Position numbers and translations under genes: made by a program. Positions 10,463 to 19,249 of a stretch of DNA of 64,000 nt are shown one piece after another. How positions within the stretch are numbered: the stretch's first letter is position 1; each line of letters opens with the position of its first letter. Source of the stretch: Microbacterium aurantiacum (GTDB lineage Bacteria; Actinomycetota; Actinomycetes; Actinomycetales; Microbacteriaceae); assembly GCF_021654035.1 (NCBI RefSeq), contig NZ_JAJPDW010000002.1:310001-374000 (forward strand). The letters are read 5' to 3'. The notes below the pieces were generated by a model. That model saw only the letters and a list, made by a program, of their open reading frames with translations. It had not been told where the DNA came from and made no database searches.

Positions 10463-12270
10463 ACGCCACCGCAGACTCCACCGCCGTCGTCTTCGGCATG
10501 ATCACCCTCGTCGTGGGCGTCGCCGTCTACGTCTGGACCGCCCTCGCCCTCGCGGCCGTGTTCCGCAAGACCGGACGCCCCGGCTGGCAGGCCTGGGTGC
10601 CGATCCTCAACCAGGTCGTGCTGCTGCGCCTGGCGGGGATGTCGGGCTGGCTGCTGCTGCTGTGGCTGCTGTTCCCGGTCGGCCCGATCTTCGTCTGGGT
10701 GGCGATCATCGTCGCCTGCTACCGCATCGGGATCGACTTCGGTCTTCCCGCGGGGATCACCGTCCTCGCGGCGTTCCTCTTCCCCGTGTGGGCCTCGGTC
10801 GTCGGCTTCGGCTCAGCACGCTGGCTCGGCGCCGCCGAGCACGCCGCGCCGGCGGGGCCGCGGCGTACCCCGCGCCCCGAGGAGCGCCCGCTCTTCCCCG
10901 CTCCGGATGGCGCCTCCCGCGGCGTCGACGCGGATGCGTCCGCTCCGCTCCCCGAGGTCGAGCCGTGGCCGTTCCCGGCTCCGCACCGCGCGGATCGGGA
11001 GGACGCGGTGGACGGGGCGACCGAGGTCGGACGCCCCGCGGCCGCGGCGTGGTGGCAGCCCGTGACCACCCCGGAACCGGAGGCGCAGGTCGCGCCGGAA
11101 CCCGAGCCGGCGCCGGAACCCGAGCCGTCCGTCGAGCCCGAGCCCGATCCGGAGCCGTTCGTGGAGCCGGAGCCGTTCGTGGAGCCGGAGCCGGAGCCGG
11201 AACCGGTCGTCGAACCGGAGCTCGAGCCGGAACCGGTCGTCGACGTGGCGCCCGATCCCGTCGAGTCGGCTGCGCCGACCGCGGCGATCCCGGTCTCACG
11301 GACCCGCGTGGAGGAGCCGGTCGATCCGGCGGCGGCGGATCCCCTCATCGCCTGGCTGACCGGTCCCGTCGAACCGCTGCCGGCGACGTTCGCGCCGCCG
11401 GCACGGCCTGAGCGGGCGCCGGAGCCGGAGCCTGCCCGCGCGTCCGCCCCCGCTCCGGAGCCCGAGCCGGAGCCCGCCCCGGCGCCCGAGCCCGAGCCCG
11501 AGCCCGACCCGGAGTTCGAGCCGGAGCCCGCTCCCGAGCCGGAGCCGGTCTCCCGCAAGCCCTGGGAGGGGTTCGCGATCTCGGCGAACGACGAGTTCAC
11601 CGGCGAGGTCACGGGGGCCGTCACCGACGCCCCGGCCCCCGTCTCCGCCGGCGCCGCGCCGGGCGCCCCCGTCCCCCCGCTCACCTCCCCGCCGGTGACG
11701 CGCCTGCCTGCCGCCTCGGACGGCGGGTCGGACGACGGCTCCGACGAGCCGTGGGCACCGCGGCGGTCGCGTCTGCCGGCATCCGACTCCTTCCCGGAGC
11801 TGTCGGGCGAGGTCTCCGCCATCGTCGGCGCCCCCGACGCCGGCGCGCCGCGGTCGGCGCGCACCTCGGTCTCCGCGCTGCACGTGCGCCCCGAGATCCC
11901 CGACGAGCCCGCCGACGAGACGATCATCGCCCGACGCCGCCGCACGCAGTGGTCCCTCGTGCCCCCGCGCGGGACGCCGGTGACGATCGCGTCCGACACC
12001 GTGCTGCTCGGTCGGCGCCCGGCTCCGGATGCTGCGTACCCGCGCGCCCAGCTGATCGCGATCGACGACGGCACCGTCTCCAAGACCCACGCCCGCCTGG
12101 TGCTCCGCCAGGACCGCTGGTACATCACCGATCTCGGCTCGACGAACGGCGTCGTCTTCGCCACTCTCATGGGCACCGAGGTCGAGGCGACCCCCGGCGA
12201 GGAGATCGAGGCGGGTGATCGCTTCCTCCTCGGCGACGCCGAGATCCGGCTCGTGCGGAGCGACGCGTGA
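10459..12270 (+). CDS. DUF5684 membrane domain fused to a C-terminal FHA domain
   Basis: 603 residues, ATG overlapping the previous stop. Residues ~5-125 form a multi-helix DUF5684-type membrane domain ([17 protein letters not shown] signature). About residues 190-380 are a disordered P/E-rich linker of repeated PEPEP units. Residues ~510-600 form an FHA phosphothreonine-binding domain with G518-R519, S541-K-T-H544 and G560-S-T-N-G564. A TIIARRR motif with Thr488 sits about 30 residues before the FHA domain, in the position where GarA/OdhI-type proteins carry their phosphorylated Thr. A Ser/Thr-kinase signalling role is inferred; no kinase gene lies in the window. Confidence 0.9.
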   Translation: MNATADSTAVVFGMITLVVGVAVYVWTALALAAVFRKTGRPGWQAWVPILNQVVLLRLAGMSGWLLLLWLLFPVGPIFVWVAIIVACYRIGIDFGLPAGITVLAAFLFPVWASVVGFGSARWLGAAEHAAPAGPRRTPRPEERPLFPAPDGASRGVDADASAPLPEVEPWPFPAPHRADREDAVDGATEVGRPAAAAWWQPVTTPEPEAQVAPEPEPAPEPEPSVEPEPDPEPFVEPEPFVEPEPEPEPVVEPELEPEPVVDVAPDPVESAAPTAAIPVSRTRVEEPVDPAAADPLIAWLTGPVEPLPATFAPPARPERAPEPEPARASAPAPEPEPEPAPAPEPEPEPDPEFEPEPAPEPEPVSRKPWEGFAISANDEFTGEVTGAVTDAPAPVSAGAAPGAPVPPLTSPPVTRLPAASDGGSDDGSDEPWAPRRSRLPASDSFPELSGEVSAIVGAPDAGAPRSARTSVSALHVRPEIPDEPADETIIARRRRTQWSLVPPRGTPVTIASDTVLLGRRPAPDAAYPRAQLIAIDDGTVSKTHARLVLRQDRWYITDLGSTNGVVFATLMGTEVEATPGEEIEAGDRFLLGDAEIRLVRSDA

Positions 12271-12809
12271 GCGATCTACCCGAGGAGCGGACGGCGCCCG
12301 GCCGCCGGACCTCGACCGCGGCGGACATCGAGGCCACGGAGATCGCCGCCCGCCGCGCGCGCGAGGTCCCGCTCCCGGACGTCGAAGAGCAGACCGAGGT
12401 AGCGTCCCGCCGCGGCTCCGCGGCTCTTCCCGCGGAGCCGCCCGCGGAGGACACGCGGATCGCGGCCCGCCGGGCCGGCGCACCCGCATCCGCCCCGGTG
12501 TCGGAGGAGACCGCGCTGTCGACGCGTCGGGTCCTCGATCCCGCGCCCGCCGCGCCGCCGCCGTCGCGCGGTTCGACGCCGTCGCCGAACGCCCCCGCCG
12601 AGATCTATCGCGCGCGTCCCGTGCGCACGGCCTTCGCCGAGCGCACGGCTCCCGAGCGGCATCCGCTCCAACCCGTCGTCGACACCGCGGCGTCGGAGCA
12701 GCGCCGACGTCGTCGCGCCCGCCGCCGCCTGGCCGTCGGGATCGCGATCGCGGTGGCCGTCGTCGTCGCGGCCGGGGCCGCTGCGGTCGTCTTGCTGACC
12801 CTCCGCTGA
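12267..12809 (+). CDS. Small tail-anchored protein with four T-x-[IVL]-[AS]-x-R-R repeats
   Basis: 180 residues, GTG start overlapping the FHA gene stop. No known domain recognised. It contains TEIAARR (Thr24), TEVASRR (Thr43), TRIAARR (Thr63) and TALSTRR (Thr82), spaced 19-20 residues apart. A P-rich linker and a basic stretch (residues 145-154) follow, then one hydrophobic C-terminal helix (about 156-178) ending in LTLR. Topology is probably N-in, tail-anchored. The repeats resemble the Thr488 motif of the FHA protein encoded just upstream, so it may be a multisite phosphorylation target or FHA ligand (inference). It is the last gene of the operon. Confidence 0.75.
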   Translation: MSDLPEERTAPGRRTSTAADIEATEIAARRAREVPLPDVEEQTEVASRRGSAALPAEPPAEDTRIAARRAGAPASAPVSEETALSTRRVLDPAPAAPPPSRGSTPSPNAPAEIYRARPVRTAFAERTAPERHPLQPVVDTAASEQRRRRRARRRLAVGIAIAVAVVVAAGAAAVVLLTLR

Positions 12810-12826
12810 GTACTTGCCGCCCGCGT

Positions 12827-12855
12827 TTGCCCGCCCCGCCCCCGACGCGTATCAT
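12827..12855 (+). promoter_or_regulatory. Predicted rpsL (str operon) promoter
   Basis: TTGCCC at 12827-12832 and TATCAT at 12850-12855 are separated by exactly 17 nt, close to the sigma-A/HrdB consensus. It lies 18 nt after the preceding operon and about 230 nt before rpsL, leaving a long leader. Confidence 0.75.
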
Positions 12856-13045
12856 TGAGCGGGTGTGCGCGCTGCGCGCCGTCCGCCGTGCCACCGGCGC
12901 GGATGCCGGTCGCAGAGCCTCACGACCGGGACCGGTCTGCGAACAGGCCACCCCCACGGCATATCCACCGCTACGACGCGCGCCGATTCCGTCGCGCACC
13001 GGGTGGATCTGTGGTGAAACCACAACGCTGTCACCGTGCAGCACC

Positions 13046-13069
13046 CTGCGCGGGAGGATTCCCGCGCAG
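13046..13069 (+). promoter_or_regulatory. Stem-loop in the rpsL leader
   Basis: A perfect 10-bp stem (arms 13046-13055 and 13060-13069, 4-nt loop) ends four bases before the AGAAGGAGAGA ribosome-binding region of rpsL. A smaller TGTGGT/ACCACA hairpin lies upstream near 13009-13023. The position suits translational feedback control by a ribosomal protein, as known for str operons; this is inference from position and structure. Confidence 0.5.
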
Positions 13070-13085
13070 CCGAGAAGGAGAGAAC

Positions 13086-13454
13086 GTGCCAACCATTCAG
13101 CAGTTGGTTCGCAAGGGCCGTTCGCCGAAGGTCACCAAGACCAAGGCGCCGGCACTGAAGTCGAACCCGCAGCAGGCCGGTGTCTGCACCCGTGTGTACA
13201 CCACCACCCCGAAGAAGCCGAACTCGGCGATGCGCAAGGTCGCCCGTGTGAAGCTCCGCAACGGCACCGAGGTCACCGCGTACATCCCCGGTGAGGGCCA
13301 CAACCTGCAGGAGCACTCGCTCGTGCTCGTGCGTGGCGGCCGTGTGAAGGACCTCCCGGGTGTCCGCTACAAGATCGTCCGTGGAGCCCTGGACACCCAG
13401 GCTGTCAAGAACCGCAAGCAGGCGCGCAGCCGCTACGGCGCGAAGAAGGGCTGA
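13086..13454 (+). CDS. rpsL: 30S ribosomal protein S12
   Basis: 122 residues, GTG start preceded by GAAGGAGA. S12 sits at the decoding centre of the 30S subunit. The family motifs TTPKKPNSA and [10 protein letters not shown] are intact, with Lys at both positions where streptomycin-resistance substitutions arise (residues 43 and 88, counting the initiator), so the allele is wild-type in that respect. First gene of the str operon; rpsG follows after 5 nt. The start is fixed because upstream in-frame codons do not match the family. Confidence 0.98.
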   Translation: MPTIQQLVRKGRSPKVTKTKAPALKSNPQQAGVCTRVYTTTPKKPNSAMRKVARVKLRNGTEVTAYIPGEGHNLQEHSLVLVRGGRVKDLPGVRYKIVRGALDTQAVKNRKQARSRYGAKKG

Positions 13455-13459
13455 GTCAG

Positions 13460-13930
13460 ATGCCTCGTAAAGGACCCGCGCCCAAGCGCCCCGTCGTCAA
13501 CGACCCGGTATACGGTGCCCCCATCGTCACCCAGCTCGTGAACAAGATCCTCGTCGACGGCAAGAAGTCGCTCGCCGAGTCGATCGTCTACAACGCCCTC
13601 CAGGGCGTCGAGGCGAAGAACGGCCAGGACGCCGTCGCCACGCTCAAGAAGGCGCTCGACAACGTCCGCCCCACCCTCGAGGTCAAGTCCCGCCGCGTCG
13701 GTGGCTCGACCTACCAGGTGCCGGTCGAGGTCAAGCCGCACCGCGCGAACACCCTCGCGCTGCGCTGGCTCGTGAGCTACGCCAAGGGCCGTCGTGAGAA
13801 GACGATGACCGAGCGTCTGCAGAACGAGATCCTCGACGCCTCGAACGGCCTGGGAGCAGCGGTCAAGCGCCGCGAAGACACCCACAAGATGGCCGAGTCG
13901 AACCGCGCCTTCGCGCACTACCGCTGGTAA
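13460..13930 (+). CDS. rpsG: 30S ribosomal protein S7
   Basis: 156 residues, the usual length, starting [10 protein letters not shown] and ending FAHYRW as expected for S7. It nucleates assembly of the 30S head and binds 16S rRNA; in E. coli it is the translational repressor of the str operon. It begins 5 nt after rpsL and is certainly cotranscribed. A strong hairpin follows before fusA. Confidence 0.98.
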   Translation: MPRKGPAPKRPVVNDPVYGAPIVTQLVNKILVDGKKSLAESIVYNALQGVEAKNGQDAVATLKKALDNVRPTLEVKSRRVGGSTYQVPVEVKPHRANTLALRWLVSYAKGRREKTMTERLQNEILDASNGLGAAVKRREDTHKMAESNRAFAHYRW

Positions 13931-13943
13931 CAGCACCCCTGTC

Positions 13944-13972
13944 GCCGGCCGGAGGCGAACCCTCCGGCCGGC
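13944..13972 (+). promoter_or_regulatory. Hairpin between rpsG and fusA
   Basis: Perfect 12-bp GC-rich stem (13944-13955 with 13961-13972) around the loop CGAAC. It has no T tract, so it may attenuate, act in mRNA processing, or carry an S7-binding structure rather than terminate fully. Confidence 0.5.
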
Positions 13973-14004
13973 ACAGTCCGACACCAAGGTAAGGAAGACA
14001 CCCC

Positions 14005-16119
14005 GTGGCACAAGAAGTGCTCACCGACCTCAACAAGGTCCGCAACATCGGCATCATGGCGCACATCGATGCCGGAAAGACGACGACGACCGAGCGCATC
14101 CTGTTCTACACGGGCGTCAACCACAAGATCGGCGAGACCCACGACGGCGCCGCCACCACCGACTGGATGGAGCAGGAGCAGGAGCGTGGCATCACGATCA
14201 CCTCCGCCGCCGTCACCTGCTTCTGGGAAAAGAACCAGATCAACATCATCGACACCCCCGGTCACGTCGACTTCACCGTCGAGGTGGAGCGCTCGCTCCG
14301 CGTGCTCGACGGCGCCGTCGCCGTCTTCGACGGCAAGGAGGGCGTCGAGCCCCAGTCCGAGACCGTGTGGCGTCAGGCCGACAAGTACGACGTCCCCCGC
14401 ATCTGCTTCGTCAACAAGATGGACAAGCTGGGCGCCGACTTCTACTTCACCGTCGACACGATCGTGAACCGCCTCAAGGCGAAGCCCCTCGTGATCCAGC
14501 TCCCGATCGGTGCCGAGAACGACTTCATCGGCGTCATCGACCTGGTCTACATGCGTGCGCTGGTCTGGCCCGGTGACGCCAAGGGTGATGTCACCATGGG
14601 CGCGAAGTACGAGATCCAGGAGATCCCGGCCGACCTCGTCGACAAGGCGAACGAGTACCGCGAGAAGCTCCTCGAGACCGTCGCCGAGTCCGACGACGCG
14701 CTCCTCGAGAAGTACTTCGGTGGCGAAGAGCTCACCCACGAGGAGATCAAGGGCGCCATCCGCAAGATGACGATCGCCAGCGAGGTCTACCCCGTGCTGT
14801 GCGGTTCGGCGTTCAAGAACCGCGGCGTGCAGCCGATGCTCGACGCGGTCGTGGACTACCTCCCCTCCCCGCTGGATGTCCCGGCGATCGAGGCGAAGGA
14901 CCCCAAGAACGAAGAGATCGTCATCGAGCGCCACGCCGACCGTGAGGAGCCCTTCGCGGCCCTCGCGTTCAAGATCGTGACGCACCCGTTCTTCGGTCGC
15001 CTCACCTACATCCGCGTCTACTCGGGTCACCTCGACTCCGGCGCGCAGGTCGTCAACGCGACCAAGGGCAAGAGGGAGCGCATCGGGAAGATCTTCCAGA
15101 TGCACGCCAACAAGGAGATGCCGGTCGACTCGGTCACGGCGGGTCACATCTACGCCGTCATCGGCCTGAAGGACACCACCACCGGTGACACGCTGTCCGA
15201 CAGCAACAACCAGGTGGTCCTGGAGTCGATGACCTTCCCCGAGCCGGTCATCGAGGTTGCGATCGAGCCCAAGACCAAGGCCGACCAGGAGAAGCTGGGT
15301 CTGGCGATCCAGAAGCTCGCGGAAGAGGACCCGACGTTCCGCGTCGAGCAGAACGCCGAGACCGGCCAGACCGTCATCAAGGGCATGGGCGAGCTACACC
15401 TCGACATCCTGGTCGACCGCATGAAGCGCGAGTTCAAGGTCGAGGCGAACGTCGGAAAGCCCCAGGTGGCCTACCGCGAGACGATCCGCAAGAGCGTCGA
15501 GAAGCACGACTACACGCACAAGAAGCAGACCGGTGGTTCCGGCCAGTTCGCGAAGATCCAGTTCACCATCGAGCCCCTCGAGGTCACGGCGGACAAGATC
15601 TACGAGTTCGAGAACAAGGTCACCGGTGGTCGCATCCCGCGCGAGTACATCGGACCCACCGACCAGGGCTTCCAGGACGCCATGAACGTCGGCGTGCTCG
15701 CCGGCTACCCCATGGTGGGCGTGAAGGCGATCCTGCTCGACGGTGCCTCGCACGACGTCGACTCGTCCGAAATGGCATTCAAGATCGCTGGCTCCATGGG
15801 CTTCAAGGAGGCCATCCGCCGTGCGAACCCCGTCATCCTCGAGCCGATCATGGCCGTCGAGGTGCGTACTCCGGAGGAGTACATGGGTGACGTCATCGGC
15901 GACCTGAACAGCCGCCGCGGACAGATCCAGTCGATGGAGGATGCCGCCGGCGTCAAGGTCGTCCGAGCCAACGTCCCCCTGTCGGAGATGTTCGGCTACA
16001 TCGGTGACCTGCGCTCGAAGACCTCGGGCCGTGCGGTCTACTCGATGGAGTTCGACTCCTACGCCGAGGTGCCACGCAACGTCGCCGACGAGATCGTCCA
16101 GAAGAACAAGGGCGAGTAA
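14005..16119 (+). CDS. fusA: Elongation factor G
   Basis: 704 residues, GTG start with AAGGTAAGGAAG upstream. GTPase that drives ribosomal translocation and, with RRF, recycling. G motifs are visible: [10 protein letters not shown] (P-loop), DTPGHVDF (switch II) and NKMD. Full length with domains II-V intact. Third gene of the str operon, 74 nt after rpsG with an intervening hairpin. No sign of a second or divergent copy in the window. Confidence 0.98.
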   Translation: MAQEVLTDLNKVRNIGIMAHIDAGKTTTTERILFYTGVNHKIGETHDGAATTDWMEQEQERGITITSAAVTCFWEKNQINIIDTPGHVDFTVEVERSLRVLDGAVAVFDGKEGVEPQSETVWRQADKYDVPRICFVNKMDKLGADFYFTVDTIVNRLKAKPLVIQLPIGAENDFIGVIDLVYMRALVWPGDAKGDVTMGAKYEIQEIPADLVDKANEYREKLLETVAESDDALLEKYFGGEELTHEEIKGAIRKMTIASEVYPVLCGSAFKNRGVQPMLDAVVDYLPSPLDVPAIEAKDPKNEEIVIERHADREEPFAALAFKIVTHPFFGRLTYIRVYSGHLDSGAQVVNATKGKRERIGKIFQMHANKEMPVDSVTAGHIYAVIGLKDTTTGDTLSDSNNQVVLESMTFPEPVIEVAIEPKTKADQEKLGLAIQKLAEEDPTFRVEQNAETGQTVIKGMGELHLDILVDRMKREFKVEANVGKPQVAYRETIRKSVEKHDYTHKKQTGGSGQFAKIQFTIEPLEVTADKIYEFENKVTGGRIPREYIGPTDQGFQDAMNVGVLAGYPMVGVKAILLDGASHDVDSSEMAFKIAGSMGFKEAIRRANPVILEPIMAVEVRTPEEYMGDVIGDLNSRRGQIQSMEDAAGVKVVRANVPLSEMFGYIGDLRSKTSGRAVYSMEFDSYAEVPRNVADEIVQKNKGE

Positions 16120-16124
16120 CACTT

Positions 16125-16156
16125 CCGGATGCCGGGACGCAAGCCCCGGCATCCGG
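16125..16156 (+). terminator. Hairpin between fusA and tuf
   Basis: 12-bp perfect stem (16125-16136 with 16145-16156) and 8-nt loop, starting 5 nt after the fusA stop. Both arms contain GGATGC/GCATCC. No clear T tract. It could partly terminate upstream transcripts so that tuf is also driven by its own promoter in 16157-16275; no convincing -35/-10 pair was found there. Confidence 0.5.
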
Positions 16157-16275
16157 GCCTCATAACTTCACAGAATCAGCAGTACCCCCACCCACTAGGG
16201 TGGAAACCAATCCCGTAGAAGACCGGTCGCAATCCAGTGCCCGGAGGATCTACACGACTGTCCTAGGAGGACCCA

Positions 16276-17469
16276 GTGGCTAAGGCCAAGTTCGAGCGGA
16301 CCAAGCCGCACGTGAACATCGGAACGATCGGTCACGTCGACCACGGCAAGACCACGCTCACCGCAGCGATCTCGAAGGTGCTCGCCGACAAGTTCCCGTC
16401 GGCCACCAACGTGCAGCGTGACTTCGCGTCGATCGACTCGGCTCCCGAGGAGCGCCAGCGCGGCATCACGATCAACATCTCGCACGTCGAGTACGAGACC
16501 CCGAAGCGTCACTACGCTCACGTCGACGCCCCCGGTCACGCCGACTACATCAAGAACATGATCACCGGTGCCGCTCAGATGGACGGCGCGATCCTCGTGG
16601 TCGCCGCCACCGACGGCCCGATGGCGCAGACGCGTGAGCACGTTCTGCTCGCCAAGCAGGTCGGCGTGCCGTACCTGATGGTCGCGCTGAACAAGGCCGA
16701 CATGGTCGACGACGAGGAGATCCTGGAGCTCGTCGAGCTCGAGGTCCGCGAGCTGCTGTCCAGCCAGGGCTTCCCCGGCGACGACGCTCCGGTCATCCGC
16801 GTCTCGGGCCTGAAGGCGCTCGAGGGCGACGAGAAGTGGGTTCAGTCGATCCTGGACCTCATGGACGCCGCTGACGAGTCCATCCCGGACCCGGTGCGCG
16901 ACAAGGACAAGCCGTTCCTCATGCCCATCGAGGATGTCTTCACGATCACCGGTCGTGGCACCGTCGTCACGGGCCGCGCTGAGCGTGGAACCCTCGCCAT
17001 CAACTCCGAGGTCGAGATCGTCGGCATCCGCCCGACGCAGAAGACCACGGTCACCGGTATCGAGATGTTCCACAAGCAGCTCGACGAGGCGTGGGCAGGC
17101 GAGAACTGTGGTCTGCTCCTTCGTGGCCTCAAGCGCGACGACGTCGAGCGCGGCCAGGTCGTCGTGAAGCCCGGTTCGGTCACCCCGCACACCAATTTCG
17201 AGGGCACGGCGTACATCCTGTCCAAGGAGGAGGGCGGTCGCCACAACCCGTTCTTCACGAACTACCGCCCGCAGTTCTACTTCCGCACCACCGACGTCAC
17301 CGGTGTCATCTCGCTCCCCGAGGGCACCGAGATGGTCATGCCCGGCGACACCACCGACATGACGGTCGAGCTGATCCAGCCCATCGCCATGGAAGACGGC
17401 CTCGGCTTCGCCATCCGTGAGGGTGGCCGCACCGTCGGCGCCGGCACGGTCACGAAGATCCTCAAGTAA
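16276..17469 (+). CDS. tuf: Elongation factor Tu
   Basis: 397 residues, GTG start after AGGAGG. Delivers aminoacyl-tRNA to the ribosome. GTPase motifs [17 protein letters not shown] and NKAD are present, and domains II and III are complete. Last gene of the str operon, 156 nt after fusA. A long bidirectional terminator follows within 20 nt. Confidence 0.98.
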   Translation: MAKAKFERTKPHVNIGTIGHVDHGKTTLTAAISKVLADKFPSATNVQRDFASIDSAPEERQRGITINISHVEYETPKRHYAHVDAPGHADYIKNMITGAAQMDGAILVVAATDGPMAQTREHVLLAKQVGVPYLMVALNKADMVDDEEILELVELEVRELLSSQGFPGDDAPVIRVSGLKALEGDEKWVQSILDLMDAADESIPDPVRDKDKPFLMPIEDVFTITGRGTVVTGRAERGTLAINSEVEIVGIRPTQKTTVTGIEMFHKQLDEAWAGENCGLLLRGLKRDDVERGQVVVKPGSVTPHTNFEGTAYILSKEEGGRHNPFFTNYRPQFYFRTTDVTGVISLPEGTEMVMPGDTTDMTVELIQPIAMEDGLGFAIREGGRTVGAGTVTKILK

Positions 17470-17483
17470 GGATCCGTTCCGCA

Positions 17484-17516
17484 CGAAGGCCCCCGGGGAT
17501 TCCCCGGGGGCCTTCG
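17484..17516. terminator. Bidirectional terminator after tuf
   Basis: Near-perfect inverted repeat with 16-nt arms (17484-17499 and 17501-17516), GC-rich core and CGAA/TTCG ends. It closes tuf on the plus strand and the microprotein/glycosyltransferase operon on the minus strand, whose last stop is at 17524. Confidence 0.85.
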
Positions 17517-17523
17517 TCGTTCG

Positions 17524-17676
17524 TCACGCGCGGTCGGTCTTGCGGGGGACGATGCGCATGACGGCCGTCCCCGCGGCCATCAGTGCGAAGGCGGCGAGAA
17601 GCCACCAGACGCCGTTCGCCCCCGCGACGAGAGCGCCGCCTCCGGTGGCGGCCAATGCTGCATTCGGGTTGTACAT
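17524..17676 (-). CDS. 50-residue LAATG-TM microprotein
   Basis: Short ORF with ATG at 17676 preceded by GGGGAG, stop at 17526-17524. It begins MYNPNAALAATGGG. Residues 8-12 read LAATG, matching the LAxTG class E sortase signal. A hydrophobic helix (about 22-41, rich in W, L and A) and a basic tail (RIVPRK) follow, the layout of a cell-wall sorting signal, yet there is no N-terminal signal peptide or mature domain. It starts 19 nt after the glycosyltransferase stop and is probably cotranscribed. It may instead be a small membrane subunit of that enzyme. Function unknown. Confidence 0.6.
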   Translation of the reverse strand: MYNPNAALAATGGGALVAGANGVWWLLAAFALMAAGTAVMRIVPRKTDRA

Positions 17677-17695
17677 GTGCTCCCCATCCTTTCTT

Positions 17696-18787
17696 TCACC
17701 AGCGCCGGCGGCGCCGAGTCACGGCGTCTAGGTACGCCTTGCGCTGGACGAGCTGAAGGAATCCGTCGAGGACGAGCTCGTACATCGTCGCCGCGGCGAG
17801 CATCTGCTTCCAGCCGCGGTATCGGACCGTCACAACCCGTTCGATGATGAATACGCCCGTGAGTGCGAACCACACCGGGTGCACCTCGAACGACGCGGAC
17901 ACGATCGCGATCACGACCGTCGCGACACACAGCAGGGTGACCAGGACGCCGAGCATCCCCAGGAGCTGCCTCCCCCAGTACCGCCATGTGATGCGCGTGA
18001 GGCCGTACTGCACGCAGTTCTCGACGGCGCCGCGCTTCCATCGCAGACGCTGGTCCCAGAGCGCTCCCCAGGTCGGCATCGTCTCGGTCACGAGGGTGCA
18101 CGCGCTGGGGGAGATGATGCCGTAACCGAGGTGCATGATCGCGAAGCTGATCTCGTCGTCCTCGGTCAGGACGGTCGTGTCGTACACCCCGCCCTGCCCG
18201 TCGCCGCGGGGAAGGACGCCGGACACGGGTGCCTCGCTGATCCGTCGCAGCGTCGCCACACGGAACAGCGCCGCGGTGCCTGTCACGACGAGGCACCGCC
18301 CTCTCAGGCGGGCCACGTCGCGCGCGTAGCGCGCGTATTCGTTCCGCTGGAGGGGCGCGACGAAGCCCCGATGCGCATCTCCTCGGAACACGCCACCCAC
18401 CGCGCCGTAACGGGGGTCGGCCAACCGTTTCATCGCCTCTTCGATGAAGGGCGGGTCCAGAAGGGAATCAGCGTCCTGCACCAGGACGACGTCGTCGTCG
18501 TCCAGCTCGGGCAGGAGGATCTGCAGAACCTGATTGAGGGCGCCCGCCTTCTTGTCCGCGTTGCCGCGCGTGGGGTACACGTCCACGTCCTCGCCGCGCG
18601 CGATCTGCTCGGTCTCGTCGGTTGAGTTGTCGGCGATGACGACGATGGCGTCCGGCGGACGCGTCTGAGATCGGAATGCGGCGATCGCCGCGCGGATCGT
18701 GCCGGCTTCGTTGTGCGCCGGAAGCAATGCGGTGATGCGGCTCGGGCGGACGGAAGCAGACGCTCGCGTCGGTGCAACACATGTCAT
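17696..18787 (-). CDS. Processive family 2 glycosyltransferase
   Basis: 363 residues using ATG at 18787, chosen because GGGGA lies just upstream and homology to GT2 starts soon after (ITALLPAHNEAG, residues 18-29). The full processive GT2 signature is present: DAD (105-107), EDDE (209-212) and QRLRW (246-250). Two or more C-terminal TM helices (about 274-299 and 304-323) would form the export channel side. The enzyme should use UDP-sugars at the inner face of the membrane to make a linear beta-glycan; the sugar cannot be told from sequence. It is followed by the LAATG microprotein and stands divergent to the pilus operon. Confidence 0.88.
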   Translation of the reverse strand: MTCVAPTRASASVRPSRITALLPAHNEAGTIRAAIAAFRSQTRPPDAIVVIADNSTDETEQIARGEDVDVYPTRGNADKKAGALNQVLQILLPELDDDDVVLVQDADSLLDPPFIEEAMKRLADPRYGAVGGVFRGDAHRGFVAPLQRNEYARYARDVARLRGRCLVVTGTAALFRVATLRRISEAPVSGVLPRGDGQGGVYDTTVLTEDDEISFAIMHLGYGIISPSACTLVTETMPTWGALWDQRLRWKRGAVENCVQYGLTRITWRYWGRQLLGMLGVLVTLLCVATVVIAIVSASFEVHPVWFALTGVFIIERVVTVRYRGWKQMLAAATMYELVLDGFLQLVQRKAYLDAVTRRRRRW

Positions 18788-19249
18788 GACGGTCCCCAGT
18801 GCTCCGTGCCGCACGCCCGTCGGTCGCGCGGCACGCCCCATGTCGCCGGGTTTTCGGGTCACCCGGCCGTCACGTTCCCGCTCCCCAGCGGTCCGGTGTG
18901 AGAAAAATACGCCTAGGAGGACCGAGGCGGTCGCGGCTTGAGGAAAACGTTCGGCAGGTCTGAGGTGGCTGCGTCGCATCTGCGCGTTCCCCGAGTCGAC
19001 CGTGAGTGTGATCGCTCTCAGTCGCGGCCGAAAACTGAGAAACCCTTAGGCGAAAAGGGCAGGGAACCTTTGGATACGACGTCCGATCGTCCGGTAGCGT
19101 TCCCGATGGATCACCGCGATGCGGACCCGCGACGCCACCCGAAGGCGACGCGGGATGGGGCCGCAGGGTGATCCCTGAACGGACCTGCGTCCCACACCCG
19201 AGGGGCGCAGGATGGGGCCGTTCTGTATGCCTGTGCCACTGGGGGGCTC
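18788..19249. other. 462-nt divergent control region between the glycosyltransferase and pilus operons
   Basis: No ORF worth calling. An AT-richer patch (19030-19075) includes CCCTT/AAGGG arms around a short loop. A weak TTGGAT-19 nt-TAGCGT pair near 19070-19105 is a poor promoter candidate for the pilus genes. Two copies of GGATGGGGCCG lie at 19153-19163 and 19210-19220, inside longer similar stretches. The pilus tip gene begins after GGGGGG at 19241-19246. Confidence 0.5.

Noticed and set aside
11086..11560. DNA tandem repeat or satellite (CCGGAGCC-like units)
   Set aside because: It is the coding sequence of the P/E-rich linker in the FHA protein, so the repeat is explained by protein low complexity.
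16160..16275. tuf promoter TTCACA with TAGGGT
   Set aside because: The spacer would be 23 nt, too long for a sigma-A promoter.
18788..19249. Cyclic-di-GMP (GEMM) riboswitch before the pilus operon
   Set aside because: The conserved GEMM core sequences are not present; only short unrelated stems were found.
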